Assembly: GCA_004335835.1 (NCBI GenBank)
Contig: RWJK01001898.1
Coordinates: 132,721-162,763, forward strand
Direction: 5' to 3'
Source of the DNA: Scenedesmus sp. ARA3
Taxonomy: Eukaryota > Chlorophyta > Chlorophyceae > Sphaeropleales > Scenedesmaceae
Length of the DNA stretch: 30,043 nt
The translations under genes were made by a program, and so were the position numbers. This document shows positions 9,590 to 22,300 of this stretch, in pieces. The stretch's first letter is position 1, and each line of letters opens with the position of its first letter. Under the pieces are notes generated by a model. That model saw only the letters and a program-made list of their open reading frames with translations. It made no database searches and was not told the origin of the DNA.

Positions 9590-12500
9590 CTACATGCTGC
9601 CCTGCATGGTGCCTAACCGCTCTGCCGCCTCTGCCGCAGCAGACGCCACGCCGGCATCCTCCGCACCCGCTGCCAAGCTCAGCAGCACAGCCAGCAGCGG
9701 CGCAGGATCCGGCAAGCTGGGTGCTGCAGACTGCTCGGTTGCAAGCGCTGTGTTGATCGCAGACAGCAGGTGCTGCTGCAGCGCAGGAGGAGGGCCTGCT
9801 GTGCCTTCCAGCTGCACTCCCTGCAGGGACGACGCCAGCGCTGCTGCGCCCTCAGCTGACAGCAGCCAACCGGCAGTGTCTGCCGGAAACAACGCCACCT
9901 GCAGGAGCCACAACAGCAGAACAGCAACATGCACATGCATCACAAAGCACGCGAATCAGGACGCACACGCGGGTAGTGAGAACCAGCTGCAAGGGCCATA
10001 CCTACAGGCAGCAAGGCAGCACCCAAATGGCGTGACAGCAAGCTGCTGGTCTGCCGAGGCCACCACACACCCCAAGCATCACACACATCCCTCCCCTCCC
10101 AAGCTGCTGCCAGCTGCACACGCACCAGCTGCGACAGGCACTGCGACGCCGCAACTGCCACTGCAGCATCCGGGTGCGTGCACAGGTCCATGAAGCACAG
10201 CAGTTGGCCCAGGAAGCAGTGCAGCAGCTGGCCGCTGCTGGCGCCTGCTGCCATGTCTGATGCGTCCCGCGCCATCATGGCATCTGCCAGCTGCAGCACA
10301 GGCTCCAAGAAAGGCTCCACGTTGTTCTGCTGCGCATACAGCAGCACCGCGCATACCTGCAAAAGGCAGGCGCAGCACAGACGGCAACGGCCATGATGTT
10401 TGACAAGCGAGCATGGCATATGCTGGCTGCTGCATCCACGCATTCAACAGAGCACCACAGTGTTTTGCTGCGGTTGTAGTAGCACAGATGACACATGGAG
10501 CACAGGACACAACGATTGCTTGGAAACAGAAACGGCGCAACAGGCCCAGCAGACAGCATGCAGGGTGCCGCACCTTGTCTGCTGCTGCCAGCTGCAGCAG
10601 CTGCTCGTGGCTGAGGCTGCCACTGATCATCAGCTGCCTGCACAGCCGGATGTTGTGCACGTTGTTGTTGGGGTGCTCCAGCGTGAGGAACTCGAAGAAG
10701 CAGTGGCTCAGCTGCAGCGACTCCACCACGGACACGTAGCCGCTGTTCACCTCCAGGATGCCGCCCAGTAGCTGTGGGGCGGACGAGGCGTGGTGCAGGA
10801 ACAGCAGGGCACAACAAAGTTTGTCACTACAACTGGGACGACGGTAACAGCGAAGAAGTCAGCGGACTGCCGCTGCATACCCGGCACAGTGGAGTACGCC
10901 CATGCCGCTGCACGCACTCCACCACCTGCGACAGATGCAGTGGTGTGCAAACCCTATGCGCTGCTAGCTGCATCAAGTATGATATTGTAGGCCACAGCTT
11001 GCCACCTACATAAAGGCTATGCCACAGGCTGCAGCAGAGCTGCTGCTGAGCACCCCCTACAACCCACCTTCAGTGCATACAGCGGCATCGGTTCCTCCTG
11101 CTCCAGCAGCACAGGCACCAGTGGCACCACATGCTCCCGCAGCAGCGCGTCCAGCACTGCCGTCACCTCATGCAGCCGGCCGCCGCTGCTGCTGCTGCTG
11201 TTGCAGCTGAGCGCTGCCTGCTGCGGCTGCAACAACTGCTGCTGCGCGAGCACTGCGCTGTACATGTCTGGGTCAGTGAGGTAGATGGCTAGCACGTCAG
11301 ACATCATGCGCAGGCAGAAGAAGCGCGTGTCCGAGTGGCTGCTGGTGGTGCTGATGACACTGCACAGCGCAGGCATCAGGTGCTGCAGGAAGGATTCTGG
11401 GAATGCTGTCATGTGCTCCGGCTGCTGCAAGTACCAGCAACAGAACAGGGGCCAGAAGAGCCGACGACACTCAGCCTGCATCACGCACCTAATCACCGAC
11501 AATATCATGCACGTGACACAACAATGCACAGGGCCACTGCCCCCATAGCACCGGCAGGACCACTGCAACGACGGCAGCGACAGCACTCTGCATGGGCACC
11601 TCAACAGCATACCAATCGACAGCAGCCCACCTGGCTCAGCGCCTCCAGCACGTGCAGCAGCGTGTTCCTGAACTCTGCAGCGCTGCCGGCCTCGCCCTCA
11701 GGCCCGTCAGCAGGCACAGCCAGCAGGAAGCCGGCCAGCATCTGCACCAGCTGCCCATCAACCACAGCAGGCCGGAAGAACGGCGACGTCACCAGGTGCA
11801 GCACCACCTGCAGCTGCTCCAGCGAGGCGCCGCCGCTGCTACTGCTGCTGCGCTTGCTGTTGAGGGAGGCCAGCTGGTCTGCCACGCCGCTGCAGACGTG
11901 CTTGACTGCTCCAGACATCTCCTGGCGCAGCAGCGCTACCGCGTCCTGCAACATTGAAGGCAGAACGAGGAGAGATGGATACTACTTGAGTGGGTTACAT
12001 CAACACATGTGCTCTAGCTGCTTCCACGCCGTAGCCGTCCGGCGCACCGCAACAACGAGCACAGCGCAGCACATGACGATGACCTTGTTGCTAGCATGCT
12101 GGTGGTGACAAGCTTTCCGCACTGTTGCTGCTCAGGCATCGATGTGCTGCCCTGCTGCCGCTGCATATATCCTAGCACGCGCCTGCGTGTACGTGTCCTT
12201 GTCTCGTGTGAGCCGCTCCATATGCAGCACCAGCTTCTGCTGGCAGCACTCAAGCAGCCAGTGTGGTGACAGCCTGCCCAGCCGCAGCCGGACCACAGCA
12301 TGTGAAAGGTGTAAGCCAAAACAGCAACATGCAGCTGCAGGAAATGCAGCAGGCACACCAACACAGCAGCAGCAAGGGAAATGTGTGCTAGGCCTGCCAG
12401 TTGCTGAAGCAGTCTAATGCAGCATGTAAAGCGTGGTGGGATGCATGCTGTGCACGGCAGTGTCCTGTTGGGCTGCTATGCACACAGAGTCATGAGCAGT

Positions 12501-13721
12501 ACTTGCAGCAAGCATTTCAACATATTGTTGCAAGACTACCTGTGCAAATGCAGCAGAAAAACATACAGCCCAATGTACCTGCACAGCAGCACAATGCTGA
12601 TGACAGCTTTGGCCCTCAGCAGCGGCAGCGAGTGGTCCAGCAAGCCCATTGCTGCTGGCAGCAGCCCCTGCTCTTGGCTGAGCAAGCCTGCCAGCTTGGG
12701 CGCGGCCTCTGGCTGCGACAGTGCCTGGTTGAGGATGTTGACTGCTGCTACCTGCACCTTGCTGCTGCTGTCCGCAAGGCCTGCAGCAATGGCAGCAAAG
12801 CAGTAGGTGCACCCGCCTTGCTACAGGAAGTGGCAGCTTTGGCTACTGTGAGATTAGATTGTGGTTACAGCTCAGCTGCAGCCAGGCCGTCTGGTCATAG
12901 CTTGCTGCTTGGACATCATCGACTGCCTTACAACCACAACAGCCTTACAGCCACAAGGACAGTACTTGCCAGCCCACCTGTCAGCAGAAGCGGCCGCCCC
13001 CAGCGCTCCAGCACCCCTGACAACATGCCAGGGCTGCTGCGCAGCATCCTGCTGAGCGTGGACGCTGCCATGGCCTTCACGTTCTCCGTCTTGGTGCTGC
13101 TGTAGATGCCCATGAGGCCGACCAGCGTGTCCTGCGCCACCGCAGGGTACGTGCGCAGCAGCAGCAACATCATGCAGCGGCCCAGCAATAGCCAAGAGTA
13201 TGGTCGCACTGGGCTTGGAGCTGGAGATCATCTAGCTCAGAGCTCAGCCATATTTCTTGCGCAGTGCAGCTGTGTCTGTTTGAACAGCAACCCGCAACGT
13301 CCAGTGCGCCCTGCGTACTCCACAATACCCCGTTGCTGGGGATAGCACCCGCCAGCACCGCATTGTGTCCTTCTTCAATCGCCAAACGGCCTCTTCACTA
13401 TCGTTCTCAAATTGCGTTTTCACACACAGTGCACAGCACGCTGTTGCTTCACCCAGGCGCCACCAGCACGCACCTGCACCGCAAACTTGCTGGCCCACTC
13501 GCCGCCCTGGCTGCAGATGTTCTCAATGGTCTTCACTGCGTAGTGCTGGCACACCTCGTCCTCGCCAGGCTTCAGCAGCCGAACCACAGCAGCAACGGTG
13601 GCTGGCGTGATGCCCCACGCACTGCTGGTGTCCTGCACGCTCGCAGAGCCGCTGTCCTGCTGCTGCGTGGCGATGTAGAAGAGCAGCTCCCCCAGGGTAG
13701 CCATCACCCTGCAAGCAGTGG

Positions 13722-13760
<39 letters not shown>

Positions 13761-15976
13761 CGCATACGTCAGATAAGTGGGATGTCAGACGCAAAGGTCA
13801 AGGATTGCATGCTCCGTGTTGCAGCCAGGCTGGCAGGCGTACCACCAAGGCAAGTCACACTAGGAAGAGCTGCAGCTGCAGCGTTTCGCATCTGGGGGCC
13901 ACCTTGAACACATGCCTACTACGCTCACTGACATGCACAAGCCAGTGCCACACACGGCACACAGTGCACGTTCACTGCGCTCGTGCTCAGCGCACCTGCG
14001 CCGCACGCGCTCGCTCTTGTCGCGCAGTGCCTCTGTGAGGATCTCCACCAGCTGCGTGCCGGCCAGCTCATCCGCGATATACGTAGCGTGCCGCACCAGC
14101 AGCCCCAGCACACTAGCCAGCCGGATGCGCAGCAGCGGCGTCTTGCCGTTGCGCAGCATGCGCACGAACAGCACCGTGAGGCTGCTGTTGATCAGCACGT
14201 TGGCGGCATTCGTGTCCGAGCAAAGGGACTCGAAGTACGACAGCACATTGACCTTGTCTTTGACTGGAGCTGAGCTGGCGATGGTGCGGTAGATGTGTGT
14301 TAGGAACGCCTCTAGCTCGCCTTGATCGCTGTTGAGCATCTGCTGCAGGCTGAGCGGCTCAAAAGGCAAGCTCTTGGCATCCCAGGTCAGATCTGGCAGC
14401 CGCTCAATGCGGCGATTAGCCACAATGGGTTTGACCGCCGAGTCCGAGGGGTGCCAGAGCAGCGACAGCACTGCCGACCAGCGCGCTGCTGCTGCGCCAG
14501 CCGTGTCTGACGCCGACACTGCGGCTGCATTCGGGTAAGCGGCAGCAGAAGCATCAGCGGCTGCAGCCGCTGCCTGCTCAGCTGCAGCAGCAACGGCGGC
14601 TGTGCTGAACTGGCTGCTTCCAGCCGCCTGCTCAACCCTGCTGCTGCTGCTGCCAGGTGGTTGTGCAGCCTGCCCTGCTGCATGCTTGCCACCATGGTGA
14701 CTGCCTGGCTGTGCTGTCCCTGCTACTGTTGGCAGCTCATCTGCCGTTGCATGCGTGGCAGCTGCAGGCACAATAGACTGCTGCCCAACTGTCCTGCCGC
14801 AGCTGTTGGTCTGCTCTGCTGCGCCAAGGCGCGTGTGCTGCTGCACACGCACTGTGCTGTCCGCTGCACCACGGCCTGACTGGTCAATCAGGTTGCTGTC
14901 GTCAATGGCAGCTGGCATGGTGCTGTCCTCTTCTGCTGTGCCTGCAGCAGCATGACACAAGCACGTACAGGACTGTTCCGCACTGTGTTGCAGCCTAATA
15001 TCATGCACGATGTCACCGTCATGTGCTTGCAGCTGAAGATGTGCTGTTGCACGGTTGTACCGCCAATACATTGCGTGCAGCGACACCACCCTGTGCCGGC
15101 TGTCCAGTGCCAGGCCCGCAGCAAGGGCACCAGACACACATACAGCCATCCCCAGCAGTCCACTGTGGCCCCTCCCCACAAGTCCTCATGTCAGCAACAT
15201 CACTGCCAACGCTCCTGCGACCGCGCCTCAGCAGTAAACCACAGTACAGCATATGCACTACACGACTGACACCAGCAGACGTACAACACCAACCCACGCA
15301 CCGTCATCCTGCGCCTCCTCAAAGTCCAGCTCAGCGTCTGCGCTGTCAATGGTGATGTCGCCGCCAGCAGCAGCCGGCTGCGCTGCCGTGTAGTCACTCA
15401 CACCCTCTTCTTTCTCCAGGTTGCTCAGCGCGATGCGCGACAGCCGTGTGAGGTCCACAGACTCGCGAATGGAGCGCATCAGCTGCAGGGCAAACAGCGG
15501 CAGGCAGGCCATATGGTGAGGGAGCAGCCACTACTGCCTGCAAGTCACCACACAGTCCAGCAGACACGCTGCCTGCCTGCCAACAAGTTTGGCACCAACA
15601 GCGCCGCAGGAACAGGTACGCACCTGGCTGGCCACTGCCTTGTCCTCCCTGCTGGGCGCCAGGCCGTGCAGCTGGATGAAGGCGTCCAGCGCAGGCTCCG
15701 GCGGCAGCTCCAGCAGCGACAGCCGTGTCTGCCAGAAGCGGTGCTCCACAAGCTCCTGCAGATTGAACACGCAAAGGCAGGCAACCCACAACGCATACAA
15801 CGAAACATCTGTGCACTGGGCTTGGCGACGAGATGAAGTACAGGGTGGGCTTGTCGCTGTCTAACCTCAAGTGTGCAGGCTGTGCAGCACGCACGTGACG
15901 TGGCGCGATGGCTTTGGTGGCATGATTCATCCCAGCAGTGCAAACAGTATACAAGGCAACCGTTGGCGGCAGGAGG

Positions 15977-16010
<34 letters not shown>

Positions 16011-18432
16011 AAATGCTATGTGTGATCATGTTGCAGCTGTATTGGGCGGGCTGCTGCGAGTTTGGCTGTGCTGCACGCACCGCCCATTTGATGCGCGTCG
16101 CTGGGTTTTTGTCAAGCAGCCTGAACAGCAGATGGCTGAATTCAGGCGAGGCACCTGCACAGCACAGCAGAGCACACAGGTTAGCAAAGCACAGGCGATA
16201 GCAATTGAACACTATTCAGCCCTTAGAAGGTGCAGAGTTGCGCCTTCAAAGAAGCACAGCAGGCCTGCACATCTGCATGCAGCAACAGCACCATGCCGCG
16301 CATTGACCAGCAGGCACATCATACAGCACTACGATGGCACACGCACACCCTGCTGCACACAGCCATCACATGCACGGTTATGGTGAACATGCTGGTAAGA
16401 AAGCCCTTACCAGGAATTGCTGCTGGGTCGTTGTGCAGGATGTCATGTGCCAGCTGATTGAACGACGAGTCCATGAAGGGCGGTCGCCCTGTGGCGCACT
16501 CATACAGCACGCAACCAAGCGACCACAGGTCACTGGCAGTGCTGTGTGTGGCGCCCTCTGAGAACAGCTCGGGAGCCATGTAGCATGGCGTGCCGCGCTT
16601 TGCCTGCAAGACACGATAAGCATGGCCTGGGAATAGACAACACCAGCGGCTGCTGCTGCTGTTGCTGCTGCAGCTGGTGGTGGTGGAGCAGCAAATGCAG
16701 GGGGTCACCAGCCACCAGTGCAAGGCGCACTTCCTGTGCGCAGCACGGCAAGTGCAGCCAGCCCCTTTACAGCCACAACAGTAAACACACACGTTTCAAG
16801 CTGCCAGCAAGCCCTTGCTTGTGCGCAGGCACCACCACCCCGCACACTCACCGGCGGCAAATTTGTGACGGGGTTCTTGTTGATGTCTGACAGCCGCCTG
16901 CTCAGCCCGAAGCCTCCCAGCTTCAGCCTGCCGTTCTCGTCCAGCAGGATGTTGCTGGGCTTGATGTCGCAGTAAATGATGCTGTTGGCGTGCAGGAACT
17001 GCAGCGCGACCACCATGTCGCGCGCAAAGTCATGAATGCTGCTCTCCGGCAGGCGCACGTCCTGCAGGGCAGCAGCAGCACCAACACCAGCAGTGGCAGT
17101 GGTACAAGTCGTTACTCCCGCAGCAAATCAAACTTATCAAGGAGGCATTAGAAATCCGAACTGGCAGGACACTCCGGCTCGCTCCGGACTGCGCTGTTTG
17201 CAATCAAATCTAGGCGCACTGATCACAATAATGCCATAGCGCCTTGCTGCGCAGGCTTTTTGGAAGCGCTGCGCCTTGTGCAGTTTGTGCATGTCCTTCA
17301 CATGCCCCACCTGGCGCAGCAGCGACATGAGGTCTCCACCCACGCAGTACTCCAGAATGAGCCACAGGTGGTTGGTGGTCTCGTACCTGCAGCGCATTGT
17401 AGTTGTGGTCAGGTGGCAGCATGTTGCAATAGGGTGCCAAAAGGCAGCTGCCAAGGAACTCATACACGTGTATGACATACGCAGAGGATGCTGATGCGTG
17501 GCATGGTGTTCTAACACTTTGTGCCTTCACGTCGTATGAGTTCACTGTGTGTTGCTGCTGCTGTCTGCTCAGCAGCTCCGGCAAACGTATGCCAGGCAAC
17601 TGCAGCCTGCTGCCACGGTCCAGAGCATGGCCGTGCCACTGTATGAATCGGTCTGATTGCTGCTTGCTGCTAGTGCTGCGCTGCCCAAATGCTGCCTTGA
17701 AGCGTGTGCTGCTGCTTCATGCTCCTGTGGCACTATGGCTGCTGTGAAGCTGGATGCTGCAGCAGATGGTAGCAGATTTTGCTACTGCAACCATCAGCAT
17801 CACCGGCCACTGCATACACACCATGCAAAGAACTTGAGGATGTTCTTGTGATCCAGCGCATGCATAGTTCGAACCTGCAGGAAAACACGCCAGCATGTCC
17901 GCAGTACGGTGCAAGCAGATCTCAAGAGCTACAGGTGGTGACGCCTGCATCCCCAGCAACCTTGGAATCTTCCATCGCAAGGCTGTCCATCGGGATGTTG
18001 ATAATAGCACACGCCTTACCATGCCGTTGACCGTGCGCAGACATCCATGGAACTGGCAAAGTCTAACGATGCTGGCGCGGCCCATAACTGCAGCTGCGGC
18101 TGTGCGGTGCACTTCACACCTACGGTGCTCGAGTCACTTTTGCTGCTAGGTGACCGTACAGCTGCCATTCAGCGAGGGTGCTGCTTGAGCTGGCTAGTTG
18201 AGCATACCTCCTGCAGCACCCGAGCCTTCTGGCTCTTGTCCACACTTTTGATGGCATGGTATTGGATGCTCTTCTTCTTTCTGCCCTTGTAGACAACAGA
18301 ATGCTTGCCCTTGCCTATCTTCTCGTATATGCTGCATGAAACATGTCAAGCAGGTGGTCAGCTGCATCCTGCAGTCCGCGATGTTGTGACCTTTGTGATG
18401 GCCTTGGACTTGGCTTACTGGTATTGATTCAT
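9590..18432 (-). CDS. RUK: RUNKEL/ULK4-type pseudokinase with ARM/HEAT repeats
   Basis: Nineteen minus-strand exons: 18419-18432, 18208-18331, 17822-17874, 17311-17386, 16852-17061, 16411-16603, 16081-16154, 15624-15755, 15302-15482, 13996-14941, 13474-13708, 12978-13131, 12579-12780, 12183-12273, 11631-11945, 11068-11424, 10574-10771, 9967-10356 (or ending 10006) and 9590-9898. All phases agree; about 1,417 aa (Arabidopsis RUNKEL is about 1,320). The kinase domain spans residues 1-260: glycine loop GKGKHSVV, ATP-site Lys33 in HAIK, IIYCDIKPSN in place of HRD, APE-type MAPELF. The DFG motif reads GFG (Gly139). Residues 353-667 hold an Ala-rich linker then repeats. SRIALSNLEKE and DAELDFEEAQDD match RUNKEL. 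ARM/HEAT repeats fill the rest. In the known family, RUNKEL acts on phragmoplast microtubules and ULK4 in cilia and neurons. The only doubtful edges are the end of exon 18 and the GC donor of exon 14. Confidence 0.93.
12183..12273 (-). other. Exon 14 of the RUNKEL-like gene, with a GC donor
   Basis: The exon ends ...CAG and is followed by GCGCGT instead of the usual GTGCGT (GC at 12182-12181). Phase 0 on both sides and continuity with exon 15 (11945) make this the only junction that keeps the reading frame and family alignment. Confidence 0.7.
13723..13758 (-). repeat. (CTG)12 on the sense strand before a 3' splice site
   Basis: It reads as CAG on the plus strand and lies about 14 bp upstream (sense direction) of exon 11 of the RUNKEL-like gene, which starts at 13708. 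Confidence 0.9.
18419..18432 (-). other. 14-bp first coding exon of the RUNKEL-like gene
   Basis: ATG plus 11 more coding bases, then GTAAGC. Joined to the exon at 18331, it restores an N-terminus MNQYHIYE that matches my memory of plant RUNKEL. No other in-frame ATG lies close upstream of the kinase exon. Confidence 0.85.
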
Positions 18433-19028
18433 TTGTCCAGTGAAGCAGCTCGGCTTTCACTGAACTGGACACAAGTATCAGGTCATGCTGCCCTGCTGGG
18501 CTGTGTCCTGGTGCAGCAGCTTCTCCTCAACTGCCCCACTGCTGCTATGGTCTACTGCTTGTCTCTGCAATTGGCAGCGGCAGGCATGTAATGCACGCTG
18601 CTTGATTATTCAAATTCCGGAGCTATTTTTGATCAATAGGCACAACGCATAGGTGCTGGTTCAAGCCAGCGAAGAAAGACACTGTGATGCAAATGTGATT
18701 GCAGGAAGTACTGGCCACAGGCGACAAGCTGCAGAACATACATGATCGTATAAGCCTTGTTCACTATAGCAAAATGCCATTGCCGAGGTGCGCAGCCAGG
18801 CGACGCCTTTCTGCACCTGTGTTCAAACGTTTTGATGACAACGGCGTTTTTCTGTCTCCCCCAGAGTTGCAGCTCATGCAAATCCGTGCAAAACCATTCA
18901 AATGAAAGTTTGGAGACGTTGCCCTTCAACGGATGCCTCGCGTCAGCCGTTCGAACACCCCAAACTCTTTGCTGTGGCAGCTCAGCGCTAGCCACCGGCT
19001 CTTACGATGAAATATATATACTTGGGAG
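18433..19028 (-). promoter_or_regulatory. Presumed promoter and 5' UTR of the RUNKEL-like gene
   Basis: This non-coding stretch lies between the RUNKEL-like start codon and the likely poly(A) site of the pfkB gene, both minus strand. AT-rich patches occur near 18604-18640, but I cannot name a specific element. Confidence 0.35.
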
Positions 19029-19309
19029 TTACATATTGATTCTGTCCTTGAGGAACGTCCGTTGGTGCACAGCCGGTGTACTGCTGCTGCTGTTGCTGAA
19101 GGAGAGCGTGCCAAGCCCAGTGCTGCTGTTGATGGTATTTCGCAGGCTGGAGCGCACCGTGTAAGCAGAACAAACCACATGATGTGACGCCAGCGAGCAT
19201 GTGGCTGCATGTCTGAAGCCCTGGAACTGGAGAGGCTCAGTCCTCGGTTGGTTTGTGATGTCTGCAAAGTCCTGCAACAATCACAGCTCACTAACTGTTA
19301 CTCTACAGC
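19010..19309 (-). other. Probable 3' UTR of the pfkB gene, with TGTAA
   Basis: After the stop at 19312-19310, the minus strand carries TGTAA at 19033-19029, a chlorophyte-type poly(A) signal about 280 nt downstream. A short CTG/CAG patch sits near 19080-19098. Confidence 0.5.
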
Positions 19310-22300
19310 TCAGTTATTCTCCCCTGCAACCAGCAATTGTGGCGTCAGCTGCTGCCGTGTGGGCAGCCCAGGGCGCGCGCCAAGTGCGGTGCACTTGCAA
19401 GCTGCTACGACTGCTCCCAGCAGCATTATCTTGTCTGGCGACATATCTGTGGTGATGCCATACATGACAGAGCCTATGAACGAGTCGCCTGCACCTGTGG
19501 TGTCTGCCACTGCCTCTGCCGGGAGGCCTGCTGCTGACGCCACAAACACTTGCGCCACTGGGCTGCTGTGTGTGCTGCCCTCTGCTGTTGCCTGCACAGC
19601 AAGGGTACGTATGGCGGCACCAGCAGCAGAGGCCTGAACACAAATCAAGCAGGACCATGCACTTGTGTGGCGTAGCTGGCATATGCACTTGTATGGCATG
19701 GCTGGCATGTGCATGCATGTAGCATCATGAAAAGTGCAGCGTAAGCGAAATAGCACAGGGACTTCCGCTCGGAGCGGTGCACCAGGGCGATGCGACACGC
19801 TGGTTGAGCACTACCTGGCATTCCATGCCATGCTGCACATGCAAGGTGCAGATCAACATGATACAAAGCGACAACAAAATGCAGGCCGAGCAGCTCTTAC
19901 CTGCTGTATCATGTTGTAACCCTGCGTATTGCTGGCGTCAGCGTTCAGCTCTGCTGCTTGTCTGGCAGCTTCCTGTGCATATGCCTCAGCAGCAGCGCTG
20001 TTCCTGCTGCTGCTGAATTGCAGCCGCATGCTGCCTGACGTTGATCCCACACGTGCTGGCTGGATGGCAATGCCATTGCTGCTGACACAGACATGGTCTG
20101 TTGTGCTGCCGCCATTGCTACTGCTGCTGCTGCTGCTGCTGCTGCTCATGCCTGTTATCTGGCTGGTGAGCTCGTGTATTACGTCCTGCAGGCATCGCTC
20201 AAATGGCGGGTCCTGCAGTGTTCAAAACAAATGCACAGGCAGTAATTAGGTCTGAGCTCACAAACGCGCTCTTCTGGCGCTGTGTGCCACCACAGGTCTG
20301 AATATTCTGGAGCAGTGGCGAGCATGCAGTGGCAGCCCACTCGGAGCATCAGGAAAGCGTGGGCGGGGCTCTCCTGATCCAGCACTGCTTGAAGGCGCGC
20401 AGCTATGCATTTTGATTGTTTCTTTTGCAGTGTAAGACAGCGTAACAAGCATCGTCATATTACAGTAATGCATCAGTAGTGGCTGCACTCTCATTTGAGC
20501 ACACCAGCCAGGCAACAAAAGCGCTTCCAGCTGGCCTCCACTCCGCACCTGCTGGCTGCCATGCTCCTGCCGCAGCAAGCAAACACTGCCTTCGGCGCCG
20601 CGTGTTGTGATGATCATGCGGGCCCTGGGCAGGCGCACTGCCAGCTCCAACATGGCATCCCCAATGCACTGCTCCCCTGTCCACTCCTGCACAGCATTGC
20701 AGGCAGAGGCAGCATGCACAAGGTTGCGCCAGGTGCTTGTGATGCAATGGCTGATGTCATGGCAGGTGTACTGATCATCATGATGATGCCAAGTGACAGA
20801 GCAAACCAGTCCCAGGTGAGGACTGGCCACCCACTGTCACAAGCTGTGCCATGAAACACTTGCGGAGCACAGCCTGCCCAACCTTTTTGCTGCCTGGCGG
20901 AAGTTGCTGCCTCCTGCGACTGCCACACACAACTGCTGGTAGCCATGAAGGCTGCCGCAGCGCCCCTACTAGGGGCTAGTAGCTGCCTGCTGACTCCCTG
21001 CTGGAGACCAACGCGTCACCTGCGGGAAGTGTGTTGACGTCACAACGTAGTCAGCCTGCTGCAGCAGCTCCTGCAAGCCTGGCCGCAGCCGCTCCCCTTC
21101 CACCAGCACAGCCACGCCAGCAGCCCTGGCTGCTCGCGCCAGCAGCAGCGCTGCCTCAGTGAGCCGCCCATCAAAGTACACCAGAGCAGCGCCATCGAGC
21201 GCATGCCTGATCAGCTCCGCTGTCATCTCCTCGGGAACCATCGGCGCGCCAGGCGTGTGGATGCATGTGCGGGTGCCGCCTGCATGGGATAACGGTTTAA
21301 CATACGTACAAGACATTACTGCCAGCAAGGCAGCATAGGGTTTCCTTTCGATGCAATTCCGCCAGAGCGTGCATGCAACGGGAATGCAACGGCAATGCAA
21401 TGAAATTGCAATAAGCTTGCAATTGATGGCAATGAGCGTGCAACAGGCATGCAATAGGCGTGCCTGAGGCAAGTGCTCTTCATGTCGACGGAATCCAAAG
21501 CACACCAAGAGGGTGTAGCACACCCCCTCTGTAGCACACCAAGGGGGGGTGGGGGTTCAACTTCTAGGAGGGGCTACCAACGCCAGGGGGGTTTTAATCG
21601 GCACGTTACCCCAGTTTTGGGGGTTTACATGGGGGTTTACTGGGAGTAAACCACAAAGCCTGTTTACTCGGCTGAGTAACTGCTTACCCTGGCGAGTAAA
21701 CGCGTGATGTGGACTTTACTCGGTGTCAACCACTGATTAATCGGAGTGCGCCAACGTCTGTTTACTCAGGTGGGTATTAGCCTTACTCGACGGGTACACG
21801 CTTTACCCTGGCAGGCACAATAATGGAACTAAGGGATACGCTGTATGGCACAACGACGAATGTTTGACCACGGTGTAAGGTGTTACACGTCTTCAACAGG
21901 GTCAAAGGCTCGACAAGTGAACAACAAAAGTGTCACAACTTATGACAGAACTTAGACTGCCTGTCGGTTGCTTGAGGCAATGAATGCAAGCCCGTCGACA
22001 GCTATGTGCTGTATGTACCATTGTTTTGTGAACTAAGCATTGTAAGGCGCACGCAAGCAAGTCACAGCTCGCGACCTGCGGCAGGTCACCTGCTACAGGC
22101 GCAGATGGTTCGCGTCGAGCACGCTATGAACGTGCAGCTGCAAGCCTGGACTGCTTGATCATTTGCCGTTGAATGAAAACTGCGTTGCGGAAACACGTTG
22201 CTGAAAGCAGCATGCAGCAGGCGGACGTGCTGGCAGCTCCGTGCCACCCAACCAACTGCCCTGCAGCCGCATAGCACCTGCAACGAGGGCCTCTTGCACT

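Noticed and set aside
11335..12108. 257-codon plus-strand open frame
   Set aside because: It is antisense to well-supported RUNKEL-like exons 15 and 16 and is explained by their codon bias.
12274..12330. An earlier acceptor for RUNKEL-like exon 14 (at a CTGCAG near 12340)
   Set aside because: Joining there breaks phase with exon 13. The AG at 12274 keeps the frame and starts the conserved segment.
13860..15179. A single 439-codon minus-strand open frame as an independent intronless gene
   Set aside because: It extends past valid splice sites on both sides. Only 13996-14941 is exonic, and it joins in phase to flanking RUNKEL-like exons.
17830..17880. GTTCGAA-containing sequence as a tRNA T-loop
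   Set aside because: It lies inside a conserved kinase exon. No cloverleaf or acceptor stem surrounds it, and no other tRNA-like box pair was found in the window.
21371..21455. TGCAAY cluster as a CRISPR array
   Set aside because: Units are 6-10 bp and irregular with no spacer structure, and the sequence is eukaryotic.
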